A stretch of DNA of 64,000 bases from Owenia fusiformis (GCA_903813345.2 CAIIXF020000001.1:50363885-50427884); one strand, 5' to 3'. Counted from the first letter of the stretch, positions 1-11,790 are shown. The notes: generated by a model from the letters alone, not told the origin. Program-made: numbers and translations.

Positions 1-128
1 CAGTCACACCCTGAAGTACTTTTACTTTACGGAAACAAGCAAATTAAGTCTTGCCTGAACTGAGGATCGAATCCAGGACCTATTGCGCAAGAGGTACATG
101 TTGTACTGCTGCGCTATACGCTATACAG
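1..128 (-). repeat. tRNA-derived SINE-like remnant
   Basis: Read on the minus strand, positions 118 down to 60 look like a degenerate tRNA head: an A-box-like TAGCGCAGCAGTA, an anticodon-loop-like TTGCGCAA, and a B-box-like GGATTCGATCC (consensus GGTTCRANNCC). The arms do not pair well enough for a working tRNA and the element runs off or ends near the window edge. The promoter boxes are seen; assignment to a tRNA-derived SINE is inference. Confidence 0.4.
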
Positions 129-584
129 GTGGACTAGTCAAGCTTTGTTTAAGTTTTGCATTTGTGTCATGGCAAATAATAAAAACAGATTAAAACATTG
201 TATTTTAAAAAATCTAAGAGGATAATTAACGGTGGGTGGAATGTCCCAACCTGTTCATAATTGGCTCATCCTAATCTCATTCACATTAATCTAAGCTTTT
301 TAGAATCAGATATTGGCTTAAGTCATTCACACCTCCGAAAAACAATAGAATGTACAGTCAGTATAACCAATTTCCCTTGTTCTCGGTTGAAACTGGTCTG
401 TTAACATGTAAGTCAATGGACAAATATTTGGTTCTTTTAAAAACTGTTTCTTGTTGACAGGCACCTTATAGATGTGTTCAATTGGACAGGTTTTACTGTA
501 CATTCATCTGCAATGCAATAATAGACCAGAGCAAACTTCCAACAGCAGCGGGTGGAACAGTACGAGATCTAGCAAGGAAACTCG
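129..584 (+). other. Upstream region of GPCR copy A
   Basis: No coding signal. A pyrimidine tract ending in ttgttgacag at 460 could be a splice acceptor joining a 5'UTR exon to the receptor exon, with untranslated sequence from 461 to 584. No TATA box or other promoter motif could be recognised with confidence. Confidence 0.3.
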
Positions 585-1802
585 ATGTCTAAAGGCAGAG
601 GACTAAAAGGAATGGCAGCTAAAGGTAAAGGACTGTCAGCAAAAGGTATGCATAGCAAAGCCATGAGGACAGAAGGATTAATCACTGAAGATAAAGGCGG
701 AAATGATGCAAGTATCAATAAGGAGACCCTAGATTGCAAACGTTATAACATTTATAGCCATCCAAATCACCATAATTCCACAGCCATGAACACTAGTGGA
801 AGATTAATAAAAACTCCAGGACAGGACATGACAGTAACACTTCATGACAGCATGGACTGTGAGAGACTTGGCACAAAAGTTTTGTGTAATTTTACTGGTG
901 TGACACTCTCCTGGATTATCATTTGTGTTGGGATACTTGGACTCATCGGGAACATCCTCTCTGCGATTGTCCTTATAAGGAAATATAAACGTAGTCCCAG
1001 GGTGTTGCTTTTGACAACATTAGCAATGACTGATCTTTGCTTCCTGTTCTTTACCATAATGGATCAAGCGATGACACATATTGGATTGGAAGTTCCATTA
1101 CATGCTGCGTGGAAGTTTTCACTTGGGATACTGGCATCATACTGTAGCATTATTACCATCTGGATGGTTGTTCTAGTCACTATTGATCGGTTCATTCATA
1201 TATGTATGCCATTCAAGGCATTAACATTATGCACGTGGAAGTCAACTGTTGTACTGATTATCTCCATGGTAACATTCTGCATTGTGTTAGTGACAGTTCT
1301 GTTTGCTATCGTGTTAAAAAATGTTAATATTGGAGAGCAATGTTGGTTTTTAGGTTTAGATCTTCATTCACGTTTCGCAGAAACAAGTGTTGCTCCACTT
1401 TTCATTTACCAGGCATTTGCATATGCAATCCCACCAATATCAATCACTATTTTCAATGTGCTTATACTGCGTCAAGTATGTAAATGTAAGCCTGTTGAAG
1501 AAGGAATGCCATCAATTGATGATAAACAAGTCTCATATATCCTAATAACCATTTCAATTAGTTCCCTGTGTCTCATTCTACCAAGTGCGATACTTCAGTT
1601 TATGTCTGTGCGAGATTTAAAGAATGTAGTTGCTATACTTCTCGTCATGAATTCTTCGATAAACTTTATTATCTACAATGCTGTTGGGAGAATATTTCGT
1701 GATAAACTATTTGAACTGTGGTGTGGGAGAAAAGATGGAAATCAACGTATAAACAAAAAATCAAAGAGTAATACATCTGGCAATGGTGAACAGCATGTTT
1801 AA
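585..1802 (+). CDS. Class A (rhodopsin-like) GPCR, orphan peptide-receptor-like, copy A
   Basis: Single-exon 405-residue seven-transmembrane receptor for the plasma membrane. Approximate helices: TM1 107-131 with the GN motif at 122-123, TM2 140-162 with LAMTD (Asp150), TM3 173-200 followed by DRF at 201-203 in place of DRY, TM4 220-243, ECL2 with Cys253, TM5 268-296, TM6 316-340, TM7 346-368 with NFIIY at 360-364 in place of NPxxY, then a short basic-amphipathic helix 8. The N-terminus (1-30) is an unusual Lys/Gly-rich run followed by NST and NTS glycosylation sequons. The Cys normally found at position 3.25 is absent (Lys177 there). DRF and NFxxY variants occur in invertebrate peptide receptors, but ligand and G protein cannot be named. 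ATG at 585 is the first in frame; Met22 and Met27 are alternative starts. A damaged paralogue lies 11 kb downstream. Confidence 0.85.
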   Translation: MSKGRGLKGMAAKGKGLSAKGMHSKAMRTEGLITEDKGGNDASINKETLDCKRYNIYSHPNHHNSTAMNTSGRLIKTPGQDMTVTLHDSMDCERLGTKVLCNFTGVTLSWIIICVGILGLIGNILSAIVLIRKYKRSPRVLLLTTLAMTDLCFLFFTIMDQAMTHIGLEVPLHAAWKFSLGILASYCSIITIWMVVLVTIDRFIHICMPFKALTLCTWKSTVVLIISMVTFCIVLVTVLFAIVLKNVNIGEQCWFLGLDLHSRFAETSVAPLFIYQAFAYAIPPISITIFNVLILRQVCKCKPVEEGMPSIDDKQVSYILITISISSLCLILPSAILQFMSVRDLKNVVAILLVMNSSINFIIYNAVGRIFRDKLFELWCGRKDGNQRINKKSKSNTSGNGEQHV

Positions 1803-2155
1803 ATGATGAACAATATGCCTTAATGGTGAACATATGCCTAAATGGTGAACATATGCCTAAATGGTGAACATCATACCTAAATGGTCAACATTATGCCTAA
1901 ATGGTGAACATCATGCCTTAATGGTGAACATTATGCCTTAATGGTGAACATATGCCTAAATGGTGAACATATGCCTAAATGGTGAACATATACCTAAATG
2001 GTGAAAATATGCCTAAAAGGTGAACTCCATGCCTAAATGGTGAACATATGCCTAAAAGGTGAACACCATGCCTAAATGGTCAACATATGCCTAAATGGTA
2101 AACATATGCCTTAAAGGTGAACAAATGCCTAAATGGTGAACATTATGCCTTTACT
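1783..2155 (+). repeat. Minisatellite overlapping the 3' end of GPCR copy A
   Basis: About twenty imperfect copies of an 17-20 bp unit close to AAATGGTGAACATATGCCT. The first recognisable unit is inside the receptor reading frame and encodes its last residues (NGEQHV) and stop. Units vary by the insertion of a few bases (ACATC, ACATT, ACAT) and by T to A changes at the end. Confidence 0.9.
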
Positions 2156-4219
2156 TAACATTTTAAATTTCAACTGTACAAAGTGACAAAACCTATATAC
2201 ATGTAGCTGATAAGAAGATGAAAAACATGTAATGGTTGATTGTTACAAATATGTTTATGAGACCATGCAAATGATACTGAAACTTGGAATATTTCTAGTT
2301 TTGAAGAAGTTCTGAAGATTTGTATGCATATATGATGAAGTTCGACGAGACAAAAAGTTGCTCAACCTTAATTTTATAATTCATGTACAAACAGCAACTC
2401 CCACTGAACAAAACATAATTTGATAAATAGCAGCCATCTTGAAAATTTCTTCTTGAATGGACCCCTTTGTCTCAAGGTATCAGCATATAAAATTTGAACC
2501 AAATCCATTCTTTCAAATCTTTCCATTCCTTTTTGTTTATCAAGGAAGTCCAAAATGGCCTCCAATTTTTGTAAAAAAATTCATCCTTGATAAAACAAAT
2601 ATCAATGGACAGATTTGATTCAAAATTTATATGCTGATGCTTAGAGATAAATAAAGGAGCTCTGCTCAAGAAGAAATGTTCAAGATGGCTGCTATTAATC
2701 AAATGGCCACCATTCAGAGGTTTTGGTCCTTAAAATTGAGTAGTGGTCCTCAGGACCAATACAAATTCAAGGGAAGTTGTCCTTGAGAAATGTTAGTCGC
2801 CAAGTTGGACCACTTCATTTCAATTTGTTACTGGTCCCACAAAAAAAGAAAAAATCATAAAGCTATTTGTGCCAAATTGAAGTAGCCTCTTTGTATGATA
2901 GACATTTCATTGAATTTTCTCCCTAAGTGAATAAGCTAGGGATTACCTCTCTTCCACCAAAATGGCCGCCATTTGTCGTTAAAAATGAAATCTTTAATAA
3001 CTCAAATACCAGTTGACAGACTTGGTCAGTTTTATATATCGCTACCTTAGGACAAAGTAGCTTGGCTCAAGAAGAAAGGATCCGTACCTATTAGTGTACC
3101 TATAAGAACTTAGAAAATTATTGAAAAGGGTAAAATGGAATTCCAGAATTATTTTTATGCAATTTGAATCTTTATTAAGTATATTTTCAACAAATCACAA
3201 AAATAGTGTGGAAAATATGGTAAAAAGGTGTTTTTAACAGTGATTCTTAACACATGTCATGTTGACTCTTCAAATGAGTAATTTTGACATATTTTCACAA
3301 AACCTTGATTAAAATCTTGAGTTTTGTAGATAGACTTAATTCACTTGTCAATATAAGAACTACAATGTCTCCTAATCAACTAAGCTTCATTTCATGTGCC
3401 ATTTATGCATAGATAGTTAGTAATCCTATTGTATTGAAAGACACCCTATTGTGTTTTTGTTGTAAACAGTGAATGACCTTCTCCATTCATTGACAGATTG
3501 AGGTACTTCCACAAACCAGACCCCCTCTGAATTTACCTTTTTTGCTTAGTATTGACACTATTTTATAATTCAAACATGAAATAAGAGAGGGTCCTAAGTG
3601 TGGAAGATACACAATTTGAAAGTATAGCAAAATTTTAGTTTCAAAAAGGAGGCCATATTGAAATTGCCATTATAGTCTAGAATCCATTCTGCCTTGAATG
3701 TATTGTTTAAGGTAGGTGCAACATAGAACCTTCTACAAAAATAGAAAATCTTATTTGGAAAGACATTCTGGACTGAACCTTCCAACAAACTCTGTCATTT
3801 ACAATAACGATTGTGTCAACGTATCACGCCACAGAGACATCCAACCCAGGTTCCCATAGATAATTCTGAGCACCATGTTCAAACCTCTAAACAGACATGT
3901 ATTCAATTTTCAATGATAACAAGATGAAAGAAAACATGTGTCATTTTATTAATCACAGGTAACTTAAAATATGTTTTTCAAAAATCTGTTCATGGGGTAT
4001 ACTATTAGAACATGTGATATGTAAGCAATGAGCCTGATAATCGAAAAAATATGTTTCGGCTAGTCATTTGTTTGAATGAATATTGCTTGTTAAGTGTTCA
4101 TATGAAATAAACTCAGACCATTATGTCATCTATCATTGTTTTAATTTCTTTGGCAATGCCAAATGAAAATATAATGCAATGGAAAGTCACAACTACATCT
4201 AGCTTGAATTAAGGTTTTG
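2156..4219. other. Noncoding, old dispersed repeats
   Basis: No gene is supported. Several stretches near 2.4-3.1 kb contain related AAGATGGCNGCCATT-type blocks, indicating decayed repeat copies. The short open frames here do not resemble proteins. Confidence 0.5.
2426..2700. repeat. Imperfect inverted repeat (foldback)
   Basis: Arms of about 90 bp at 2426-2512 and 2611-2700 are reverse complements with scattered mismatches; both carry a block like GCAGCCATCTTGAA followed by TTTCTTCTTGA and later CAGCATATAAA. A related block recurs in direct orientation near 4920-5030, so this is a dispersed family. Confidence 0.65.
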
Positions 4220-4650
4220 TATTTCCAACTGTTACTCTTTGTGTTCTATCTTATCTTTAATGATGTTTTGACATAGTATCTAGGTTGAATACCTAGGTTA
4301 AAGCTACAGTATACACAATAAAGGTGATCATGGTACTATTGTTCAGAACACATTTAACAAGGTTTATTTTATCATATGATATACTAGTTTTAGGGGTTAT
4401 TTTGTGATTTGTATTTTCAGTATGTTGCCCTTTGTGTCCCACCTTAATGATATTTTAATATACCCTCTAGGTTGAATGCCTACTGTTTACCAACTGAGGT
4501 ACATTGTAATCATGGTAGTATTGTTGAGAACACATTTATTAAGGTTCATTTTTTCAAAAGATATATTAAATTTTTAGTTTTTTTATGATATGTGTTTTCA
4601 ATATGTTGCCCTTTGTGTCCTACCTTAACAATGTTCTGATATATCGATTG
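4220..4650. repeat. Tandem repeat, about 180-205 bp unit, two-plus copies
   Basis: The block TGTTGCCCTTTGTGTCC is found at about 4424 and 4606, with a more diverged version at about 4222. Each is followed by a TTAATGATGTT-like segment, then TAGGTTGAATRCCTA, then ATCATGGTACTATTGTT. The copies are diverged and have no coding potential. Confidence 0.6.
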
Positions 4651-6157
4651 AGGACTGGTCAACATACTTAAAATAAACTTGAATGTGGACTAGCATACAC
4701 CTAAAATGATATTTAGAATGATTTGCGTAGTCAAACTTAATTAAATGCACTGAATGACCTTAGTTTTAATCCAAATGACCTAATTTCATTTTTGATGTGT
4801 TCATAATTGGTAAAAGTAACTATTTCCATATTATTTTCAATGAAACCTTTGGGGGCACCTTCAGGTACATTAGGTAACGGATCCTTTCAAAACGGCAGCT
4901 GAATTTTAAAATGATAAAAAATTTTCAGAAAAATTATCTTTTCTCACTCAAATACCAGTGGATGGATTTGGTTCAAATCTTATAATGTCATATGCTCTGT
5001 TCAGGAAGAAATATTCAAGATGGCCACTTATTATCAAAAAATATGTTTTTTTCAGTGGTATTTGCTACTCCATGGAGTTGCTGTTTTTCTAGTTTTTCCC
5101 ATTAAACTATTGGATGTCCCAAAATTAAGGCAATTTTCCATTGGCCAATTTGTCTTGGAACTCCATTTAACTGCATTGAAATCCAGCAAATACAAAAAGA
5201 TACTTTTTTTCTTCAGTGAACAAAAAACAACCCACGGATCATAGAGCTGATCCAATCTAGTTTATTATCTATTATTCAATATGGATATTGCATCACGACA
5301 TATTCACAACAAATAGCTTGTGTCATATTCAGAATTAAATTTTCAATAGAAAAAGGTTTAACATTTTCTTAATACCTGAAGGGGTGAGAGATGAAAAAAT
5401 GGACAATAGACAATGGATCTGAGATTTTCAGATTAGTTGGGATTCCTTAATAGGGACATTTTTCACCATGACTTTTAGAGTCTCGTGCATAATTTATGGC
5501 ATGTAATTTGTAAATGGCCTAATTGGATTGGAACTAATTATCTAAAATGAGAAAACATCACAATTTATTAAAGGCAGAATCAGATCTTTAGGCCATGACA
5601 AAATTGCAAGCATCGTAAACAATTCACCTACGAATATATTCCTTACAATCTCAAATATAATATTTCCCAAAAGATCTGGGATATGTTATATATTGGTGAA
5701 TTTATAAAGGATTCAAAGTGCAAAAGTGGCGGGAAATAACTAAATTCTCCAAAATAATAAAAATGCAAACCATATTTATAGACAAATGAATGCATTACTA
5801 TAAGAATCTTTAGTTTTCCTCAAATAAAGTAAACACTTTTGGGATATTTAGACAATAGACATGAGAACAAATGATATATGAGCCCAAAACATTCTAAAGT
5901 TTAAACATTACAATCATTGTCAGTATACTATTCAGCATACTACAGTACTACTATTCTTTACTAGATCTGATTCCATATTTAACTAATTGAATGAATAACA
6001 GACCAGCTCCATTCCATTATCATGTACTATAAATTGATTAGGATTTTACTAGCCTTGCATACTTTAACAACTCTCTTCAGTAGATATATTGAAATGTGAA
6101 AACAAATTCTTGGTCCCATTTTAGATTTCCATTATTGCTATCAGAGCATCTATAAAT
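4651..6157. other. Noncoding AT-rich interval
   Basis: No gene is recognised. Positions 4915-5060 resemble the 2.4-3.1 kb dispersed repeats. The rest shows no clear structure. Confidence 0.45.
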
Positions 6158-6327
6158 AGACGGGTAGGAAGGAAGGGTTCCCATGCACCCGAAAGATGTA
6201 TTTTTTTAATGTACATTTTTGTAATCCTAAAGGTCCATACTAAAGATTTTTGCATGTTCCCAGAATGAAATATTGTCTCATGGTATCCATTGGCGGCCAT
6301 CTTGTCGGCCATCTTGAATTTTTGAAA

Positions 6328-7410
6328 GAGTTGATGTTAATTATCTCAAAGTACAATAACTTCCACAGTTTTGAGAATTGAAAGCTGTAAGTGGTACCAA
6401 AATGAAGCTATTATAGTATCCTATATTATCAGATGCAATAATTATGTAAATTGCCTCATTTGCATAAAATGTGACATCATCAATCATAATTCTTGCCTCT
6501 TTACAACAGTATCGCATTATACCTTTCCGCCTGAGTGATCAGTCTTAGTCATTCATGAACATAAATGAATTTAAATATATAGGTACATTAATTTTGAACA
6601 TATTTGCAATTGAAAGTTTTGGAAAAACATTTTCAGACACATGATTATGTAACTGAAAAGGGGCGTGGCACTTCTTGTGAAAGAATTGATGTTAATCATT
6701 TCAAAGTACAATAACTTCCACAGTTTTGAGAATTGAAAGCTGTAAGTGGTACCAAAATGAAGCTATTATAGTATCCCAAATTATGAGATTAATAATTATG
6801 CAAATAGTCTCATTTGCATTAAATGTGACATCATTAATCTTAATTTTTGCCTCTTTACAACGGTATCGCACAATACCTTGCTGCCTGAGTGACCAGTCTT
6901 AGTCATCCATGAACAAAAATGAATTTAAATATATAGGTACATTCATTTTGAACATATTTGCAATTGAAAGTTTTGGAAAAAACATTGTCAGACACTAAGT
7001 TATAACACTTCACATGATTATGTTACTGAAAAGGGGCGTGGCATTTCTTGAGAAAGAGTTGATGTTAATCATTTGAAAGTACAATAACTTCCACAGTTTT
7101 GAGAATTGAAAGCTGTAAGTGGTACCAAAATGGAGCAATTATAATATACTTATAAAAAATGCAATAATTATGCAAACTTTCCCATTTGCATAATATGTGA
7201 CAACCTCTATCATTTTTGGCTTTTTTCAATGGTAACGTCCAATATCTCTCCCTCTGGGTTAAAGTCTTGGTTATTCATGAGCATTTATGATTTTGAATAT
7301 ATAGGTACATTAATTTTGAACATATTTGCAATTGAAATTTTGGAAAAACTATAAGAAATTAAGTGTTGACACTTCACACGATTATGAAAAGGGGGGGGGC
7401 ACTTCTTGTT
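6328..7410 (-). repeat. Foldback element 1, left-arm subrepeats (three units)
   Basis: Units begin near 6328, 6680 and 7050, each with GTTGATGTTAAT then CAAAGTACAATAACTTCC. Each continues with GTGGTACCAAAATG, then an octamer-like inverted pair around AATTATGCAAAT and TCATTTGCAT, then GTGACATCAT in the first two (the third is degenerate), and ends with AAGGGGCGTGGC or a G-run variant. Confidence 0.8.
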
Positions 7411-7820
7411 CAAAATGTTAACTTCTAAACACTAATGTCAACTTCAAAGGCTGAAGCTGCTCTAGCAGAGTCATGTAGATAGAGCTCAATGTTGCTTATT
7501 GGTGAAATGTTGGCCAAATTTTGCAGCTTGTGTGCACCGCTTACGAGTACATGATGTTTTCATTATGATAGTGTAATTCCAATATGACAGCACAATACAA
7601 GTCAGGCTATTTTATTTTCACATATGCAAAAGTCGATCTGATGAGACATGTTAGAAGTGGTAGTGGTTAATAATGCCCAGATCAAAGAAACGCAAGATAG
7701 ATATTGAATATAGGCCCAGATCAAAGTATGGGCATCCTCAGCCTCAATCATGACGCCGTCTGTATTGTCCATCAGTGGGAGCTGTAACCCAAATATTGAG
7801 TATATGATTTAATGTACGTG

Positions 7821-9780
7821 TCATTCAGTTGCCATGCACTTGGGGCAGTTGGCAGTTTCTTTCTTCCCCCAAAGTCTGAGGTTTGATGGAGTTGAGACCA
7901 GGTCAAGGAAAGCTCTTAATAGGAAATTGAACTCCCCTCGGTCCATGGACCAAAGGTCATTCCATTTCAAGAATTGCTGAAGTGAGGGTTCCCAGGTAAT
8001 GTCGTAAATCTGGAAAGGCCAATGAAATTGGGGAGTAATGTCATAACGCCCCGATATATGACTTGAGTCAATGGCTTTAAGCCACTTGTCCAGGTCCCTT
8101 GAGACTTCAGCTGTTTTGTTCAAACCACGCAAGGTTTTGTCATAGTTCTTCTCTAGACATTTGATTCTTTTATCATGCACTGTTGGTATTTGCTTGCCCT
8201 TTATTTTGAACTGCATTGGAAAAAGCTTGCCATCAACCAAAACCATGCTTCTTGACCTGGTTGGCTTTTAACTTCATGCAAGTCCAGTTTGCCATTCTTT
8301 CCATAGCTAATAGAACCCATCTGGTACTCACTACTGAACTGGTCATAACTGTGATGTCATCCATGAAAGCTCTTTATGGTAGGTGTTTTGCACCTTCATT
8401 TGCTTGTGGAACCTTACACTGCATCATCCCTGCATTTATCAGTAAGTTCATGGATGTTACGAAGAGAACTACTGATACAGTGCAGTCTGCCACTATGCCT
8501 TTCTCCGAACTCTGCTAATTAGTGGTATAATTGCAAAATGTATTGTGCAACTTCAAGGAGTTTGTGTTTCCCATTGTCAGATTGACTACATCTGTTGGTT
8601 TTGGTACGTGAAAGTGAACTTGTACCTCTAGTATCAGTTGGTGAGGGACACTAGGTAGGCCTTCTGTCCAGCCAAACTACTGATTCTCTTTCTTAGCTTC
8701 CTTCACAAGTTGGCTTATGCTGCTATATGTACCACATGATGTCTTGGGAGACCACTTTTCTGAATGCTTGGCAGGCCACTAGGAAACAACTTCGAGGCTT
8801 GACCATAATGGCCCAGAAGATCTTTCCCTCAGCATCCAATAATGATGTCTACCTGAACTGGTTCAGTCGCTCAAATTTTAGCTCCTTTGGACTGAAGCAC
8901 CTTTCCGCCAAAGGCCAAGTCCTTGCTAGATTTTTTTTGTTCTGGATGCTTGTTAGCAATCGCCATAGATGTATTAACAGCTTTCAGCAGTTCTTGTAGA
9001 CCCTGTATGTCACACCTGTTAGACCTGAGGCTGAGCCTTCCTGATGATTGTTCTTACCTCATCAAGCTTGAAATCTGACTGGTCAAACAGTTTTGATGAT
9101 AAATCTGGTGGGATGTCAATTGGAAAATTACCCAATGGCATCTCTCGATCTGGGTCACTGTGTGCTGCCAAAGTATTTGCTTCTGCTTGATCCTGCGTAC
9201 ATGCCATATGGGCACTCTTTGGTTCCCTAACAAGTTTGATGTGAGCCTATAGAGATTTTCAAAGAATGTCTTCCTGGTCCTATGCTTCTCTTTTCCTGAG
9301 TGTTTCTATCTTTGGAAGAAGAATCTTTGGATGACTAAGATGAAGTAATCTCTTAAGAAGCATCTGTTGGAGCTCTCTTGCCAGTGATGAAGCCGTCCAC
9401 TAACACTGTGGGCTTCATCTCTCCGTCCCAAGAGAAGCTTTTGTCTTCTACTTGGCCCAACACAATGGTGTTTCACAGATGTTTCCTCCACTCCTTGTCC
9501 TCGCATCTGGGATTGAAATCGTTCTAACTTGGATAAGAGGTAGCATAGTGAAGAGGCTGGGCTCTGCATCCCACTTCTATTGGTTGCATAACTGCATACC
9601 ACCCTTTTGTCTTAGCCTCATCAAATAGGTCTTGGATTTTTAAGCTGATGCGATATTTTAGTTGGTCTTCTGAAGGTATCGTGAGCTCATTGAAGATGAT
9701 GGTCCTACTGTGTTTTGACATCAGCACTGAGTTTTTGGAAGAGGTCAGTTGAGAGTCCAGTCGGATGTCTTGGATAAAAC
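7821..9780 (-). pseudogene. Decayed non-LTR (LINE) reverse transcriptase
   Basis: Read on the minus strand, broken frames give an ordered series of reverse-transcriptase-like pieces. A segment with WYAVMQPIEVGCR lies near 9.6 kb. A pre-fingers segment with KLDEVRTIIRKAQPQV ends near 9020, and a following frame gives GVTYRVYKN. A segment with LLDAEGKIFWAIM lies near 8.85 kb. The catalytic box reads FMDD at 8356-8367. The C-terminal thumb-like block is the longest open frame (141 codons, 8246 to 7821) and contains DLDKWLKAIDSSHISGRYD. Frameshifts and stops separate the pieces, so it is inactive. The family resembles RT proteins common in invertebrate and fish genomes; the exact clade is not assigned. 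Confidence 0.75.
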
Positions 9781-10058
9781 ATTGGACTGAGGTACAGGCT
9801 TAATACATATTGAGTTAATTATATAGCTTTAACAACTGAATACTGTGGGTACCCTTTTCAGTTCATTGCCTATACTAAAATGATATGGGGATATGTGGTC
9901 ATTCGTATCTGTACAGTACTTAGTTCAAAAGCGATACAGCTTATATATCTTTGGCTAAAATTTAAATGTCTGCCAAACAGACCAACAAGAATTTCTGAAC
10001 AAGCTAGGAATAAGGGACATCACTGGGCTACTTTCTAAAAGTCAAAAGCTATATTTTA

Positions 10059-10562
10059 CACTGTATATAAACCTTGACGGGGGTACCTCTTTTAACATTT
10101 GGTATGGCAATGGATCCAAATTTTAGGATATGGAATGAGAATGCCCCCAAAATATGACTTTTGAGGTATGACAATGGTCGGAGTTTTCTACTTTGTGGTA
10201 CAAGAATGGTCATGGAGAATAGGTTACCTCTCACTTGTGGTATGGGATTGGTCTAGTTTTTACAAATGTCCTTAATTTGAGGTTGTTTTGGATCATTTTC
10301 CTAAAAGTTCTGCCTTCTTCCAGGGGCTTTAGACATTTTGCATTCCCTTGGTCTTATATTTTTGGGATATTTGGAATGGCATTAGTCCTTTTTTGGAAAT
10401 TTGATATAGCATTGGTCTTATATTTGGATATTTGGTATGGCTTTTGGGCATTATTTTGGTTGGTATGGGAACACATTGAAATTTGACAGATTGGTATGGA
10501 AACATAATGATATCTGAGGGCTCAGCCTAGGACCCCTACAGAATTGTGTATTCAGTGAACCC
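10059..10562 (-). mobile_element. MITE copy with internal 30-bp repeats
   Basis: Starts CACTGTATATAAACCTTGAC and ends in a degenerate complement (TGTATTCAGTGAACCC). The interior repeats a unit of about 30 bp containing GGTATGG and CATTGGTC. It is the reverse-oriented relative of the element at 30034-31430, sharing the CAGCCTAGGACCCC block next to one end. Confidence 0.65.
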
Positions 10563-10611
10563 CTGGGTATTTTACAAATGATACATTGACTATATAATAA
10601 CATTACAGATT

Positions 10612-11360
10612 TTCAACAAGTACCACGCCCCTTTTCAGAACAATAATCATTTGAAAGGTCATACCTTAATTTCTGACGATGTTTTTCTAAAACTTTCAAT
10701 GCAAATATGTTCAAACTTTCAATTGCAAATATGTTTAAAATGAATGTATACATTTAATATCTTTATATTCATGAGAGACCAAGACTGGTCACTCAGAGGA
10801 AATGGCAATATGCATTACGTTGAAAAAGGGCAAAAATAATGATTGATGATGTCATATTTTATGCAGATATGGTAATTAACATAATTATTGTATCTTATAA
10901 TATAGGATTTTGTGATAGCTTCAGTTTGGTACCACTAACAGCTTTCAACTCTCAAAACTGTGGAAGTTATTGTACTTTGAAATGATTAACATCAATTCTT
11001 TCGCAAGAAGTGCCACGCCCCTTTTCAGTTACATAATCATGTGTCTGACAATGTTTTTCCAAAACTTTCAATTGCAAATATGTTCAAAATTAATGTAACT
11101 ATATATTTAAATTCATTTATGTTCATGAATTATTAAGACTGATCACTCAGGCGGAAAGGTATAATGCGATACCGTTGTAAAGAGGCAAGAATTATGATTG
11201 ATGATGTCACATTTTATGCAAATAAGGCAATTTGCATAATTATTGCATCTGATAATATAGGATAATATAAAAGCTTCATTTTGGTACCACTTACAGCTTT
11301 CAATTCTCAAAACTGTGGAAGTTATTGTACTTTGAGATAATTAACACCAACTCTTTCAAA
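10612..11360 (+). repeat. Foldback element 1, right-arm subrepeats (two units)
   Basis: Two units, about 10612-10999 and 11000-11360, in inverted orientation to the left-arm units. Each carries the CCACGCCCCTTTTCAG end, a TGATGTCA block, an octamer-like pair (clear in the second unit, degenerate in the first) and a TTTGGTACCAC block. Confidence 0.75.
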
Positions 11361-11790
11361 AATTCAAGATGGCCGACAAGATGGCCGCCAATGGATACCA
11401 TGGGACAATATTTCATTCTGGGAACATGCAAAAATCTTTAGTATGGACCTTTAGGATTACAAAAATGTACATTAAAAAAATACATCTTTCGGGTGCATGG
11501 GGACCATACCTTCCTACTAGACTAAAATATGATCTCTCAATAAAACAACATAAGACTAAAGAGCATTTATTTTACATATATTCTTCAGCACATGAACATG
11601 TGAGATAAAATTATGAACAGTTAGTAAACAATGACAACATAAACATGTATATATAATAAAAATATAGACCAAATAATTTAGATTTAAATAAAATATTAAA
11701 AGACACTTCAGTTTAACAAAAAAATTGCAGAGAAATGGACATTTAAACTGAGAAGCAAGTTTGGAAGTCTATGCCTACAAGGCATCAGCC

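Larger units (their letters stand above)
6158..11521. mobile_element. Foldback element 1: long inverted repeats around a LINE remnant
   Basis: The left arm (about 6158-7410) and right arm (about 10612-11521) are reverse complements. The outermost 170 bp of each arm matches closely, including a block containing AAGATGGCCGACAAGATGG on the right and its complement on the left. Next to the loop, each arm is built from repeated units of about 350 bp (three on the left, two on the right). The ends read TAGACGGGTAGGAAGG and, reverse-complemented, TAGTCTAGTAGGAAGG. No target-site duplication was identified and no transposase is present. The loop contains reverse-transcriptase debris and a copy of a separate MITE family. 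Confidence 0.7.

Noticed and set aside
8216-8518. 100-codon + strand open frame over the reverse-transcriptase region
   Set aside because: It is the antisense shadow of the decayed LINE; the minus strand gives the recognisable RT motifs.
11369-11608. 79-codon frame MADKMAANGYHGTIF and its near copy at 6121-6312
   Set aside because: They are the inverted arms of foldback element 1 read through, not a gene; both are short and repeat-derived.
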